From Rikenella microfusus (GTDB lineage: Bacteria > Bacteroidota > Bacteroidia > Bacteroidales > VadinHA17): a stretch of 37,251 nucleotides of DNA. Shown here one piece after another: positions 6,360 through 14,851 of this stretch. Within the stretch, counting starts at the first letter, position 1; the number at the start of each line of letters is the position of its first letter. A model generated the notes under the pieces. That model did no database searches, was not told the origin of the DNA, and worked only from the letters and a program-made list of their open reading frames with translations. A program made the translations under genes and the position numbers. The stretch spans positions 35,840 through 73,090 of the forward strand of contig DZBJ01000010.1 of the NCBI GenBank assembly GCA_022736275.1, read 5' to 3'.

Positions 6360-8903
6360 ATGAGAAACAACAAAGTTTTTGCATTCCTGCTTGTCCTGGC
6401 CATAGCTCTTCAGGCCGGTGCACAGCAGATGAAAATTGCCGAAGCTGTCAGGTTCGACGGCGTGGTGACTGTGAGTGACCTCAAGCCTGCACAACAGGCT
6501 GTCCATCCTGTGGCTGCACGGGCAATGGCCCGTGGTGAAACACCCGGTACATTCAACAATGTACAGTATCAGTTAGCAAAGAACGTCCGGGCGCTGACCC
6601 CTGCACAGAAGAACAACATTAAGCTTAAGCAGGACGGCATCCTCGATCTTACGGGAGGCGCCTTCCGGCCCAGTCCCGACTCGGTTTACATAGACCCTGC
6701 CAGTGATCTGGTTCTGCAGGCTGAGCCCGTTGACGACAACCAGATGATCGCTCTCAGACCCTCTCTCTCTGCCGTCTTTCAGGATATTGACGTGCCGGAG
6801 CAGGAGGTTCCGGTAACGCTTGCCAACACCATATCAATGGCAAAGGGAATCGTTGAAAGTTCACTGCAGTTGGATAACAAGTATGCCGTTAACCTGCAGT
6901 TTGACAGCGTGAAATTCCTCATTGACAAGGTCGACGATGACTCGCTGACCGTTACGCTCGACGGCCAGATTCTGCTTACCAACCCGCGGGTTGAAGGCAA
7001 GTACTCAAAGAACAACGGTTACCGCCTTGTATTCCTGGCAACGGAGCAGATTGACATGAAGATATACACCAGCATGAAGCTGAAGGAGGAGGTGAAGACA
7101 CCCATTTGGGGTACGGAGATGCAGATGTCTGACCTGGGCAAATGTGAGATAGGTCTCTTCATCCTGTGCACCATGGAGGGCCATGTGACCCTTGCCGTGG
7201 AGATTCACCAGGGTATTGAGATGGCAATGGGTGCAAGAGGCAGTACTTTCTGGTACGTCCCCACGAGTATTCAGAATGTCTCAACGATTGATGCATGGTG
7301 TGACATTGATTACAGAGTCACCTCGCAGATGAAGGCATTCATCGGTTTTCAGTGTACAGCCAACCTGAAGGTGAAGGGATACAATGCCCTTGACATCTAT
7401 GTCAACGGAGGGATGGAGGGCACCGTTGCCACCGACGGCCTGACCCTCGATGCTGATGTAGGACTGAGGCTCAAGGCGGGAGGGAAGATAGTCTCGAAGA
7501 GCTTTACCCTGCTTGACCGTTACTATTCACTGTGGAAGTTTCAGAAACCTGATTACCACGGCTATGATATGGTCATCCATGAGGCCTGTGCATGGGGCGA
7601 CTATGTTGCCGGGGAGATTCGCAGCCTGGTTCCGGGAAGCAGGCCGGGAGTGATGGATACTGTTCCCTACAAGGGGAATCTGACTGTCATCGTAAGCCGG
7701 CCGGGCAGCACCGGCAGCCAGCACACCGCAACAACCGACGCCCAGGGTGTCTTCATCGCCAGGGATGTCCCCCTGAAAAAGGGAGATAAAGTGACGGTCA
7801 GGCTTCCGGATGTACCTAATGCCAGTCCTGCAATTGATGCAACCATACCTTTTAAGGAGATAAAACTCTACTCGGCTGACTATTTTGCAGGCCTTGCCGA
7901 GGGCAGTGTGGCCGGCTCGAGAAGCAGGTGGGCGAAGCTGGCCGGGGCACCTCAGGGAGGTCCTTCGGCTGCTGCCGCTGCAGTGGCTGGAAATAGTCCT
8001 GCTGACCGTTTCAAGGGTGCAATACCGCAACAGGAGACCATCAACAGGATAAATGAGTTCAGGAATAACCTGACCGTTTACCGCGGTCCTATTGAGTTCA
8101 TCACACAGTCGGTACCGAAGGCCGTTCTTACAGGCACCGCCCCGCAGGGCACACGGACGCCGGCAGTGACGGAGAAGCTGAAGCCCAACAGGGGAACAGT
8201 CAACTCACCGCTGGGAGCATTCCTGGTGACCGGGCTGAACTTTGATCCCGGCCAGAAGGTGAAGGCCCGGGCAGTGATAGAGGGATTCACAGTTGAATCG
8301 GAATGGGTGGAGACGGAGGGACTGATAGTCTCAGCCATTGAAAGCGAAGAGCTGAATGTCAGCGTGAGGCCGGGTAATGAGACAATCTCGGCCAGTAACA
8401 GCTTCGTGGTTGTGAGTTCACTGCACGGTGAGACAGCCCCGTCAGGGACGGTGAAGATGGTCAGGGGCGCCGATGCTCCTCACGGCTCGCTGACAGGAGC
8501 CCAGATAGTGCCTGAGTTTCCGGAGGCAAAGAAGGCTAAGGTATGGTTCACCAAGAGCATTCCTCTTACCCCGCTGGAAGGCCATCAGGGAGCCGCTGTT
8601 GCATCAACCGGACCATGGAGTGTCACCTACGGATATTCATCACCCGGTGACGCTCTTATGCCTGCAAAGAACCGCAAGCACCACTTTGAAATGGTGACTT
8701 ACGTTTACAGGAACAAGGACATGGGATACTCAGGTTTCACTGACCAGTGCGCTTCCTGCACCTCGCCGGTGAATGTGGTGGACAAAATAGGAAACACCCC
8801 GAAACCCGGCATGCCGGTAAATCCCGGAGGAACTGTCATGCAACCCAAGGTCACCGTACCGGCAAAGCAGCCGCAGACCGTCAAACCACCTGTAATGAGA
8901 TAA
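6360..8903 (+). CDS. Large secreted protein of unknown function
   Basis: An 847-residue protein I do not recognise. It has a signal peptide (residues 1-21, ending AGAQ) and no later membrane segments. Residues about 170-400 look beta-rich and contain scattered Cys (GKCEIGLFILC, AWCDID, FQCTAN, HEACAW). Residues about 435-510 (GNLTVIVSRPG... TTDAQGVF... VTVRLPD) look like a carboxypeptidase-regulatory or Ig-like beta fold. A low-complexity Ala/Gly/Ser stretch lies near 535-550, followed by another beta-rich segment from about 620 (GAFLVTGLNFDPGQKV, reminiscent of an IPT/TIG-type domain). Near the C-terminus is a CASC pair, then a Pro/Lys/Thr tail. There is no type IX sorting domain that I can see. 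It is monocistronic: PPK2 diverges upstream and DUF389 converges 7 bp downstream. It may be an envelope or surface structural protein; enzymatic function is not supported. Confidence 0.75.
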   Translation: MRNNKVFAFLLVLAIALQAGAQQMKIAEAVRFDGVVTVSDLKPAQQAVHPVAARAMARGETPGTFNNVQYQLAKNVRALTPAQKNNIKLKQDGILDLTGGAFRPSPDSVYIDPASDLVLQAEPVDDNQMIALRPSLSAVFQDIDVPEQEVPVTLANTISMAKGIVESSLQLDNKYAVNLQFDSVKFLIDKVDDDSLTVTLDGQILLTNPRVEGKYSKNNGYRLVFLATEQIDMKIYTSMKLKEEVKTPIWGTEMQMSDLGKCEIGLFILCTMEGHVTLAVEIHQGIEMAMGARGSTFWYVPTSIQNVSTIDAWCDIDYRVTSQMKAFIGFQCTANLKVKGYNALDIYVNGGMEGTVATDGLTLDADVGLRLKAGGKIVSKSFTLLDRYYSLWKFQKPDYHGYDMVIHEACAWGDYVAGEIRSLVPGSRPGVMDTVPYKGNLTVIVSRPGSTGSQHTATTDAQGVFIARDVPLKKGDKVTVRLPDVPNASPAIDATIPFKEIKLYSADYFAGLAEGSVAGSRSRWAKLAGAPQGGPSAAAAAVAGNSPADRFKGAIPQQETINRINEFRNNLTVYRGPIEFITQSVPKAVLTGTAPQGTRTPAVTEKLKPNRGTVNSPLGAFLVTGLNFDPGQKVKARAVIEGFTVESEWVETEGLIVSAIESEELNVSVRPGNETISASNSFVVVSSLHGETAPSGTVKMVRGADAPHGSLTGAQIVPEFPEAKKAKVWFTKSIPLTPLEGHQGAAVASTGPWSVTYGYSSPGDALMPAKNRKHHFEMVTYVYRNKDMGYSGFTDQCASCTSPVNVVDKIGNTPKPGMPVNPGGTVMQPKVTVPAKQPQTVKPPVMR

Positions 8904-8910
8904 AGCCGGT

Positions 8911-10236
8911 TTATTTATCAAAGAAAACCTTTACAGATTCGGAGCCCAGACGGGTTGAGAGCCATTTCTCAACCTGTCCCTGCTCCTTGTCCGTCAAACT
9001 TTTGCCAATGGTAGATATAGTGACCAGGGTAAGTGTTTCGGGGGCAGTTTTCCCCTGAATGTATTTAAGTGTCTCGGAATAGGAGACCTCTGACACCTGC
9101 GGGTATAATATAACCAGCTCTGCCAGCAGTTCTCCTCCGCGCTCAGGTCTCGTTTCAAAACCTGAAAGCCTTGCGTTCCTGTCCCTGATTATCATCCCCA
9201 GACGGTTGATCTCAGCCTTCAGTGCCTCAACCTCACTGTTCCTTATTGCGATATCAGCATATGAGAATCCCTGCTGGAAATCAATGACAACATTCTTGAG
9301 ATCGAAGTCTGCTGACCTGGTAGTAATTTCCTCCTTCTGTTCCTCGGAGAGTGATGTGCCTCCGTAGACTAGCTGGATTGTACGTGTCTTTGGGTTAATC
9401 TCATTCTTCAGGAGATAGTTGCCTTCCACCACCGCTACGTTGTCAACATACCTGGCGGCACTCTCCATGAAGTTCTCCTTCTGCACGAGGTTGTATCCGA
9501 AGTAGATACTGGGTATAAGCACCAGTGCAAGGACTAATGATATTATCTGGTTTATTCTCCTTTTCTGACTCTCGTCTATGGCGCCCTTTATCGGCAGCTT
9601 CAGGACCTGGGAGATGATCAGGGCTGAGAGTGCGATGAAGACAGTATTGATCGTAAAGAGATACAGGGCGCCGAATAGGTAGGTGAACTGACCTGTTGCC
9701 AGACCGTAACCTGCCGTGCAGAGAGGGGGCATGAGTGCTGTGGCTATTGCCACTCCGGGGATGACATTGCCTTTCTGCTTGCTTGTAATAGCCACTATGC
9801 CTGCCATCCCGCCAAAGAAAGCAATTAATACGTCATAGATTGTAGGACTGGTTCTTGCGAGCAATTCTGAGTGCGCCGTGGAGATAGGGCTTATGGCAAA
9901 ATAGGCGGTGGAGGCGAGTAGTCCCGCCAACACTGCAAAGGAGAAGTTCTTCAGGGCCTGCCTGAAAAGAGGCATGTCATAGGTGGCAATACTGTAACCG
10001 ATACCGTTGATGGGTCCCATCAGAGGCGAAATGAGCATCGCCCCTATGATAACCGCGGTGGAATTCATGTTCAGGCCTACCGAGGCCACCAGGATAGCGA
10101 AGACAAGGATCCAGAGGTTGGTGCCCTTGAAGACAAGCGCCTTTTCTATTGTCTCGTGAATGTTGTCGAAGTTGTCGAGGTCGCTCTCAAGGTTTATGAG
10201 CTGGAGGAAGCGGCGCAGAGGCTGGCTGTTCTTCAT
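8911..10236 (-). CDS. DUF389 family membrane protein
   Basis: A 441-residue integral membrane protein of the DUF389 family (TIGR00341/TIGR00271 type), whose role is not established. The hallmark is visible: SVGLNMNSTAVIIGAMLISP around residue 51-70, then PLMGPINGIG, a GMAGIVA segment and ALMPPLCTAGYGLA, all within six or so hydrophobic helices up to about residue 255. The C-terminal 180 residues are soluble and mixed alpha/beta. A short cytosolic N-terminus precedes the first helix. It converges on the 6360 gene with only 7 bp between stops. A TATCTTTG promoter box lies just upstream on the minus strand (10259-10266). Confidence 0.88.
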   Translation of the reverse strand: MKNSQPLRRFLQLINLESDLDNFDNIHETIEKALVFKGTNLWILVFAILVASVGLNMNSTAVIIGAMLISPLMGPINGIGYSIATYDMPLFRQALKNFSFAVLAGLLASTAYFAISPISTAHSELLARTSPTIYDVLIAFFGGMAGIVAITSKQKGNVIPGVAIATALMPPLCTAGYGLATGQFTYLFGALYLFTINTVFIALSALIISQVLKLPIKGAIDESQKRRINQIISLVLALVLIPSIYFGYNLVQKENFMESAARYVDNVAVVEGNYLLKNEINPKTRTIQLVYGGTSLSEEQKEEITTRSADFDLKNVVIDFQQGFSYADIAIRNSEVEALKAEINRLGMIIRDRNARLSGFETRPERGGELLAELVILYPQVSEVSYSETLKYIQGKTAPETLTLVTISTIGKSLTDKEQGQVEKWLSTRLGSESVKVFFDK

Positions 10237-10258
10237 GGTGATTATTGATAATGAAAAG

Positions 10259-10266
10259 CAAAGATA
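10259..10266 (-). promoter_or_regulatory. -7 box (TATCTTTG) for the DUF389 gene
   Basis: TATCTTTG on the minus strand matches TAnnTTTG exactly, 22 bp before the ATG at 10236. No TTTG occurs at the expected -33 distance. That position falls inside the GTCGGCA heptamer array, which begins about 8 bp upstream of the box. Confidence 0.55.
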
Positions 10267-10272
10267 GGCAAA

Positions 10273-10382
10273 ATCAGTCGGCAGTCAGCGGTCATCAGTC
10301 GGCAGGATCAATTAAGAATTAAGAATTGGTAATCAGTATGTTAGACTGAGGGCTGAGGACTGAAGACTGAAGACTGCAGACT
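10273..10382. repeat. Composite 7-bp repeat block between divergent genes
   Basis: In order on the plus strand: CAGTCGGCAGTC-type copies, AATTAAGAATTAAGAATT, then GACTGAGGGCTGAGGACTGAAGACTGAAGACTG-like steps (here described as ACTGAGG/ACTGAAG units). The same module order is found at 16579-16728. It fills most of the space between the DUF389 and wtp/moa promoters. Confidence 0.88.
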
Positions 10383-10394
10383 AAACGCGCAGGG

Positions 10395-10426
10395 TTTGGG
10401 GGCGTTATGCAAAAGATGTACATTTG
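10395..10426 (+). promoter_or_regulatory. Promoter of the wtp/moa operon
   Basis: TTTG (10395-10398), 20 bp, then TACATTTG (10419-10426). Both elements and the spacing fit the Bacteroidetes primary-sigma consensus. Transcription should start near 10433, leaving a leader of only about 17 nt, too short for a Moco riboswitch. Control is therefore more likely through the encoded ModE-type protein. Confidence 0.75.
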
Positions 10427-10449
10427 CCTGACAAAAAGAAACCTGATTT

Positions 10450-10842
10450 ATGGCCGGACACAAGGAGCAACCCTACTATGACATTTTTCTCAGGTATGAC
10501 ATGTGGCTTGAGACAATCAAAAAGGATAGGATCCTTGACGGCGAAGGGTTCGCCCTGCTGCTCGAGCTGGACCGCACCGGCTCGCTGACTGCATCGGCAC
10601 GCAACCTGGGGATGAGCTACCGCAAGGCATGGGGACTGCTGCATGATGTGGAGCATCATCTCGGGTTCATGCTGACGGACAAGAGACGCGGCGGTGCCGA
10701 CGGCGGACGCACAATATTGTCAGCTGACGGGAGACAGCTGGTGAGGGCTTACAACAGCCTCATCCATGAGACCGACATAGCGATGAAGAGTATTGCGAAG
10801 GTCTTCTTCAACCGCGTCAATGAAATCAACGGCCTGAAATGA
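10450..10842 (+). CDS. ModE-type winged-helix regulator lacking the molybdate-binding domain
   Basis: A 130-residue DNA-binding protein like the N-terminal domain of ModE (LysR-type winged helix). The helix-turn-helix region spans about residues 33-70 (LLLELDRTGSLTASARNLGM, then SYRKAWGLL), followed by the wing with GGADGGR and TILSADGRQLV. Full-length ModE has C-terminal TOBE/molbindin domains that sense molybdate; these are absent here. It is the first gene of the operon, reads from the promoter at 10395-10426, and overlaps the binding-protein gene by 4 bp (ATGA). It probably regulates the operon in response to molybdate or tungstate, either by an indirect signal or through another molbindin; that is inference. 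Confidence 0.85.
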   Translation: MAGHKEQPYYDIFLRYDMWLETIKKDRILDGEGFALLLELDRTGSLTASARNLGMSYRKAWGLLHDVEHHLGFMLTDKRRGGADGGRTILSADGRQLVRAYNSLIHETDIAMKSIAKVFFNRVNEINGLK

Positions 10843-11789
10843 GAAGAGCTCTTTATTTCTTGTCAGTCTTCCTGCTGATGATACCGGGATGTAGTACAGG
10901 AGGTGAGAAGAACCTCGTTATCTTTCACGCCGGAAGCCTTTCGGTGCCGGTAAGAAAGCTATCGGAAGCCTTTGAAAAGTCCAATCCCGGTGTCAGGGTT
11001 CTGACCGAGGCTGCCGGCAGCCTCCATTCGGCACGGAAGATCACAGACCTTGGCCGGACCTGCGATATCATGCTTTCAGCCGATCACATAGTGGTCAGCA
11101 GCATGCTTATCCCCAGGTATGCCTCATGGAACATACGCTTTGCCACCAATGAGATCGTCATAGCTTACAGGCCGGAGTCGGCGTACGCTTCCATCTTCAG
11201 GTATGACAACTGGCCTGATATTCTCCTGAAGGGGGATGTCATCATCGGCCGTGCCGATCCTGATGCCGACCCGTGTGGTTACCGAACTGTCTTCGCAGCA
11301 AGTCTGGCTGAAGAGTACTACGGCAGGCCCGGTCTGGCCGACTCGCTGTTAAGCAAAAACAGGGACTACATCAGGCCCAAGGAGGTTGACCTGGTGGCAC
11401 TGGCTGAGACCGGTGTGATTGATTACATGTTCCAGTACAGGTCTGTGGCCATACAGCACGGCTTACGCTACCTTGTTATGCCCGAAGAGATCAACCTCTC
11501 ATCACCCGCCCTGGCTGAACACTACGGAGGAGTCTCCTGCATGATCCCCGGCGAGACGCCTGGCACGCGCACCGCCGTCAGGGGCGACTTCATAAGCTAC
11601 TCCGGCACCATACCTGACAATGCGCCTCAGAAAGGTCTGGCTCTGAAGTTCTTTGCATTCATGCTTGGCGATGAGGGGAGAGCCATCTTCAGGGAGTGCG
11701 GACAGGAGCCGCTCATCCCCGCAGTGGCTGACGACCAGGCTGCTGTACCTTCATCTCTCAGGAAATATCTGACGGCAGGTACGGAATAA
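10839..11789 (+). CDS. wtpA: Tungstate/molybdate ABC transporter, substrate-binding lipoprotein
   Basis: A 316-residue periplasmic binding protein. A lipobox ends at Cys18 (LLMIPGC), so it should be lipid-anchored. The mature N-terminus (VIFHAGSLSVP), then EAAGS, RKITDLGRTCDIMLSAD, FATNEIVIAY and DPDADPCGYR are typical of the WtpA branch of the family rather than of classical E. coli-type ModA. WtpA proteins bind tungstate and molybdate with high affinity. The gene starts inside the regulator gene (4-bp overlap) and is followed after 7 bp by the permease. Whether tungsten or molybdenum is the physiological ligand is not decidable from sequence. Confidence 0.92.
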   Translation: MRRALYFLSVFLLMIPGCSTGGEKNLVIFHAGSLSVPVRKLSEAFEKSNPGVRVLTEAAGSLHSARKITDLGRTCDIMLSADHIVVSSMLIPRYASWNIRFATNEIVIAYRPESAYASIFRYDNWPDILLKGDVIIGRADPDADPCGYRTVFAASLAEEYYGRPGLADSLLSKNRDYIRPKEVDLVALAETGVIDYMFQYRSVAIQHGLRYLVMPEEINLSSPALAEHYGGVSCMIPGETPGTRTAVRGDFISYSGTIPDNAPQKGLALKFFAFMLGDEGRAIFRECGQEPLIPAVADDQAAVPSSLRKYLTAGTE

Positions 11790-11796
11790 ACAATAA

Positions 11797-12609
11797 ATGA
11801 TGAAAGGTCACACGCTCTTCAGCTGGGTATTCACGATCCTTGCCTCACTGGTGCTCCTCTTCATCATTGCGCCATTGGCCGGCATGTTTCTCGACTCATC
11901 ATTCAGTGAGGTCAGGACAACGGCTGCCGATCCCGTTGTCAGGCGGAGCGTATGGTACACCCTTGTCATAGCCTTTTCAGCGACCCTCATATTTGCCGTT
12001 GGTGCCGTTCCGCTGGCATGGATCATGGCCCGCAGGAAGTTCCCCCTGAAGAAGGTGGTTCAGGGTATCATTGACCTGCCGGTAGTGTTGCCGCATACGG
12101 CAGCGGGCATCGCGTTGCTCGGATTCATCTCGCGTGACGGCGCTCTCGGCGGCGCAGCACAGAAGGCCGGCATCCTGCTCGTCAACAACGGCGCCGGCAT
12201 AGCCCTGGCAATGGCTTTCGTCAGCCTTCCCTTCCTCATCAACGCTGCACGTGACGGCTTTGCCGCTGTTCCCGAACGGACGGAGAAGGCGGCGCTGACC
12301 CTCGGAGCATCACAGTCGCGCATCTTTTTTACCGTGTCGCTGCCTCAGGCGTGGCGCTCGGTGGTGTCAGGCTTTATAATGATGTTCGCCCGTGGGATGA
12401 GTGAGTTCGGGGCCGTGGTCATCATTGCCTATCACCCAATGATTGCCCCGGTATTGATATATGACCGGTTCAATACTTACGGAATCACCGCGGCAAGGCC
12501 GGCATCGATCATCTTTATCCTGGTGGCACTGGTCTTCTTTGTGTTTTTCAGGGTGATGGCTACCGAACGCAGAACTATCTTCAGGAGGGAGGACGATGCT
12601 GCGGACTGA
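11797..12609 (+). CDS. wtpB: Tungstate/molybdate ABC transporter, permease
   Basis: A 270-residue inner-membrane permease (ModB/WtpB/CysTW type) with about six hydrophobic helices. The first is at residues 8-30. The EAA loop that contacts the ATPase reads EKAALTLGASQSRIFF followed by VSLPQAW, near residues 167-190. It would form the membrane channel of the transporter with WtpA and WtpC. The ATPase gene begins 14 bp before this gene ends, consistent with coupled translation. Confidence 0.93.
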   Translation: MMKGHTLFSWVFTILASLVLLFIIAPLAGMFLDSSFSEVRTTAADPVVRRSVWYTLVIAFSATLIFAVGAVPLAWIMARRKFPLKKVVQGIIDLPVVLPHTAAGIALLGFISRDGALGGAAQKAGILLVNNGAGIALAMAFVSLPFLINAARDGFAAVPERTEKAALTLGASQSRIFFTVSLPQAWRSVVSGFIMMFARGMSEFGAVVIIAYHPMIAPVLIYDRFNTYGITAARPASIIFILVALVFFVFFRVMATERRTIFRREDDAAD

Positions 12610-13669
12610 ACGACTGAGCAAACGTATCAACTCCTTTTCGCTGAGAGAGATAACGCTGGATGTGGCGCGTGGCGACTACTATGTCCTGCTCGGCCGCTCC
12701 GGGGCAGGCAAGACACAACTGCTCGAGCTCATATGCGGGCTCACAACTCCTGACAGCGGGAGGATTTTCCTCGAGGGCGAGGAGATAACAAGAAAGAGAG
12801 TGCAGGAGAGAGGCATAGGCCTAGTCTTCCAGGATCTGGCCCTCTTTCCCCATTATTCGGTGAAGGATAATATTATGTACCCTCTTAAAATAATGAATCT
12901 GAGTCTGAAGGAGAGGGTTGACAGGGTTCAGCGGGCTGCACGGGAGATGAACATCACCAACCTGCTGCTGCGCAAACCAAACAGTCTTTCGGGCGGGGAG
13001 AAGCAGAGGGTGGCGCTGGCACGGACACTGGTCACGGAGCCGAAGGTGCTTCTCCTTGATGAGCCTATGGCCTCAGTCGATGCCAGCCTCAAGGACGACA
13101 TCAGAAGGATGCTGCGCCGTCTCAACCGTAACGGCCAGACAATCATACATGTCACGCACGACTTCGGTGAGGCGATAAGCCTGGCCAGCAGGGTGGGTGT
13201 CATGCACAACGGAAGGATAATACAGGAGGGAACACCCCTGGAGGTGTTCAACCACCCGGTCAACAGGTTCGTTGCCCGTTATGCCGGGATCAAGAACTTC
13301 TTCAGGGCTGCCTTCGTGACGTCATACAACAGCTGCTCGGGACTGACGGAAAAGCGTACCAGGTTCAAGCTTCCAAAGGGTAAATATCCATCATCAGGAC
13401 TGCTTATCATTGGAAGCAGTGAGGTGCTTCTGTCGAGACAGGGAGCAGCCGGCATACAGATCAACAACATCCACGGCGTCATTGATGACGTGGTGCCTTC
13501 ACCCACCGGGTTCGAAATCACGGTCAACGCCGGAGATTTCTTTTATGCAGACATCACTCACCGTGAGATGGAAGAGAACAGCTTCGTCACCGGTGAGAAG
13601 GTAATTGTTTCATTCCGGCCTGAAGCCCTGCGCGTTGTGGGTGACGGGGAGGAGAAAAAAGAATACTGA
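12596..13669 (+). CDS. wtpC: Tungstate/molybdate ABC transporter, ATPase with TOBE domain
   Basis: A 357-residue ABC ATPase. Walker A is GRSGAGKT (residues 33-40), the signature is LSGGEKQR, Walker B is VLLLDEPMASVD and the switch His lies in HVTHDF. After about residue 230 comes a C-terminal regulatory region with a TOBE-like oxyanion-binding fold (INNIHGVIDDV, then EKVIVSFRPEALRV), common in ModC/WtpC. This TOBE domain could sense oxyanion levels and close the transporter. It is located between the permease (14-bp overlap) and moeA (6-bp gap). Confidence 0.92.
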   Translation: MLRTERLSKRINSFSLREITLDVARGDYYVLLGRSGAGKTQLLELICGLTTPDSGRIFLEGEEITRKRVQERGIGLVFQDLALFPHYSVKDNIMYPLKIMNLSLKERVDRVQRAAREMNITNLLLRKPNSLSGGEKQRVALARTLVTEPKVLLLDEPMASVDASLKDDIRRMLRRLNRNGQTIIHVTHDFGEAISLASRVGVMHNGRIIQEGTPLEVFNHPVNRFVARYAGIKNFFRAAFVTSYNSCSGLTEKRTRFKLPKGKYPSSGLLIIGSSEVLLSRQGAAGIQINNIHGVIDDVVPSPTGFEITVNAGDFFYADITHREMEENSFVTGEKVIVSFRPEALRVVGDGEEKKEY

Positions 13670-13675
13670 ACTGTC

Positions 13676-14851
13676 ATGATAACATTTGAAGAAGCTTTCA
13701 CGATTGTAAAAGAATCTGCTTTCCGCACCGGGAAAGAGGAGGTGAAGATAAGTGATGCTGCCGGCCGTGCGCTGGCCATGCCTGTGAAAAGCGACATGGA
13801 CATGCCTCCGTGGAACAAGAGCGCGGTAGACGGATATGCTTGCCGAAGGGAAGACCTTGGCAAAGAGCTGACAGTGCTTGAGACAGTGGCTGCGGGCGTT
13901 ATGCCATCCAAAACGGTTATGCCGGGAAGTTGCTCGCGCATCATGACCGGCGCGGCTGTCCCACAGGGAACCGACTATGTCTTCATGCTCGAGAATTCGG
14001 AAGAGAAGGAAGGAGGACGGGTCATCTTCACAGGCAGGCCCGGCAATGACAACATAGCAAAGGCAGCAGAGGATTTTTTTAGCGGCCAGACAGTGCTTAA
14101 GGCGGGGCGTTACATCAAGCCGCAGGACATTGCCGTCATGGCTGCCGTAGGGGCCATGGAGGTCACCGTCAGCTGCAAGGCAGGGGTGGGCGTCATCAGC
14201 ACAGGCGATGAGCTGGTTGAGCCTGACCGCATGCCGGCAGGGGCGCAGATACGAAACAGCAATGCCTCACAGCTGATGGCGCAGGTGGCCAGGGCCGGTG
14301 CCCTCGGTACTTACTACGGCATCGCCCGTGATGAGGAGGCCGCGATAGAAGCACTGTTACGCAAGGCTCTGAAGGAGAACGACGTGGTTCTCATCTCAGG
14401 AGGGGTCTCCTTCGGCGACTTTGACCTCGTGCCGAAGGTGATGCGTGCGCTCGGGCTTACCATCCACTTTGACCAGGTAGCCATGCAGCCCGGAAAGCCA
14501 CTGACCTTCTGCACCGGTGAGAAGAAGGCCGTCTTCGGCCTGCCGGGCAATCCCGTCTCCACCTTCGTGCAGTTCGAGGTGATGGTCAGACCGTTCCTCG
14601 ACAGGATGGCAGGTGTGATCACTGAAGAGCCTGTGATGCTCATGCCGCTGGCAGCAGACTACTCACGCAAGAGGGCGGAGAGACTGGCATGGATACCTTT
14701 CACCGTGACCCCTGCCGGGGAGGCATTGCCGGCGGAGTACCACGGATCGGGACACATAAACGCTCTGACGGGGGCATGGGGACTGATAACCATACCGCTC
14801 GGACAGAGCTGGATACAGAAGGGAGAGATGGTGAGTGTTAGACGGATTTGA
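13676..14851 (+). CDS. moeA: Molybdopterin molybdenumtransferase MoeA
   Basis: A 391-residue enzyme of molybdenum cofactor biosynthesis. It inserts the metal into adenylylated molybdopterin. The PPWNKSAVDGYA motif at residues 43-54 is the usual MoeA signature, followed by RIMTGAAVP, ISTGDELV, IRNSNASQL, ISGGVSFGDFD and the MPT-binding MQPGKPLTF and GLPGNPVSTF segments. Domain order and length match the family. Located directly after the transporter genes, it suggests uptake and insertion are co-expressed. The moaA start codon lies 17 bp before this gene's end. Confidence 0.95.
   Translation: MITFEEAFTIVKESAFRTGKEEVKISDAAGRALAMPVKSDMDMPPWNKSAVDGYACRREDLGKELTVLETVAAGVMPSKTVMPGSCSRIMTGAAVPQGTDYVFMLENSEEKEGGRVIFTGRPGNDNIAKAAEDFFSGQTVLKAGRYIKPQDIAVMAAVGAMEVTVSCKAGVGVISTGDELVEPDRMPAGAQIRNSNASQLMAQVARAGALGTYYGIARDEEAAIEALLRKALKENDVVLISGGVSFGDFDLVPKVMRALGLTIHFDQVAMQPGKPLTFCTGEKKAVFGLPGNPVSTFVQFEVMVRPFLDRMAGVITEEPVMLMPLAADYSRKRAERLAWIPFTVTPAGEALPAEYHGSGHINALTGAWGLITIPLGQSWIQKGEMVSVRRI

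Noticed and set aside
10427..10449. Moco or tungsten riboswitch before the wtp operon
   Set aside because: The promoter leaves a leader of about 17 nt, too short for such an RNA.
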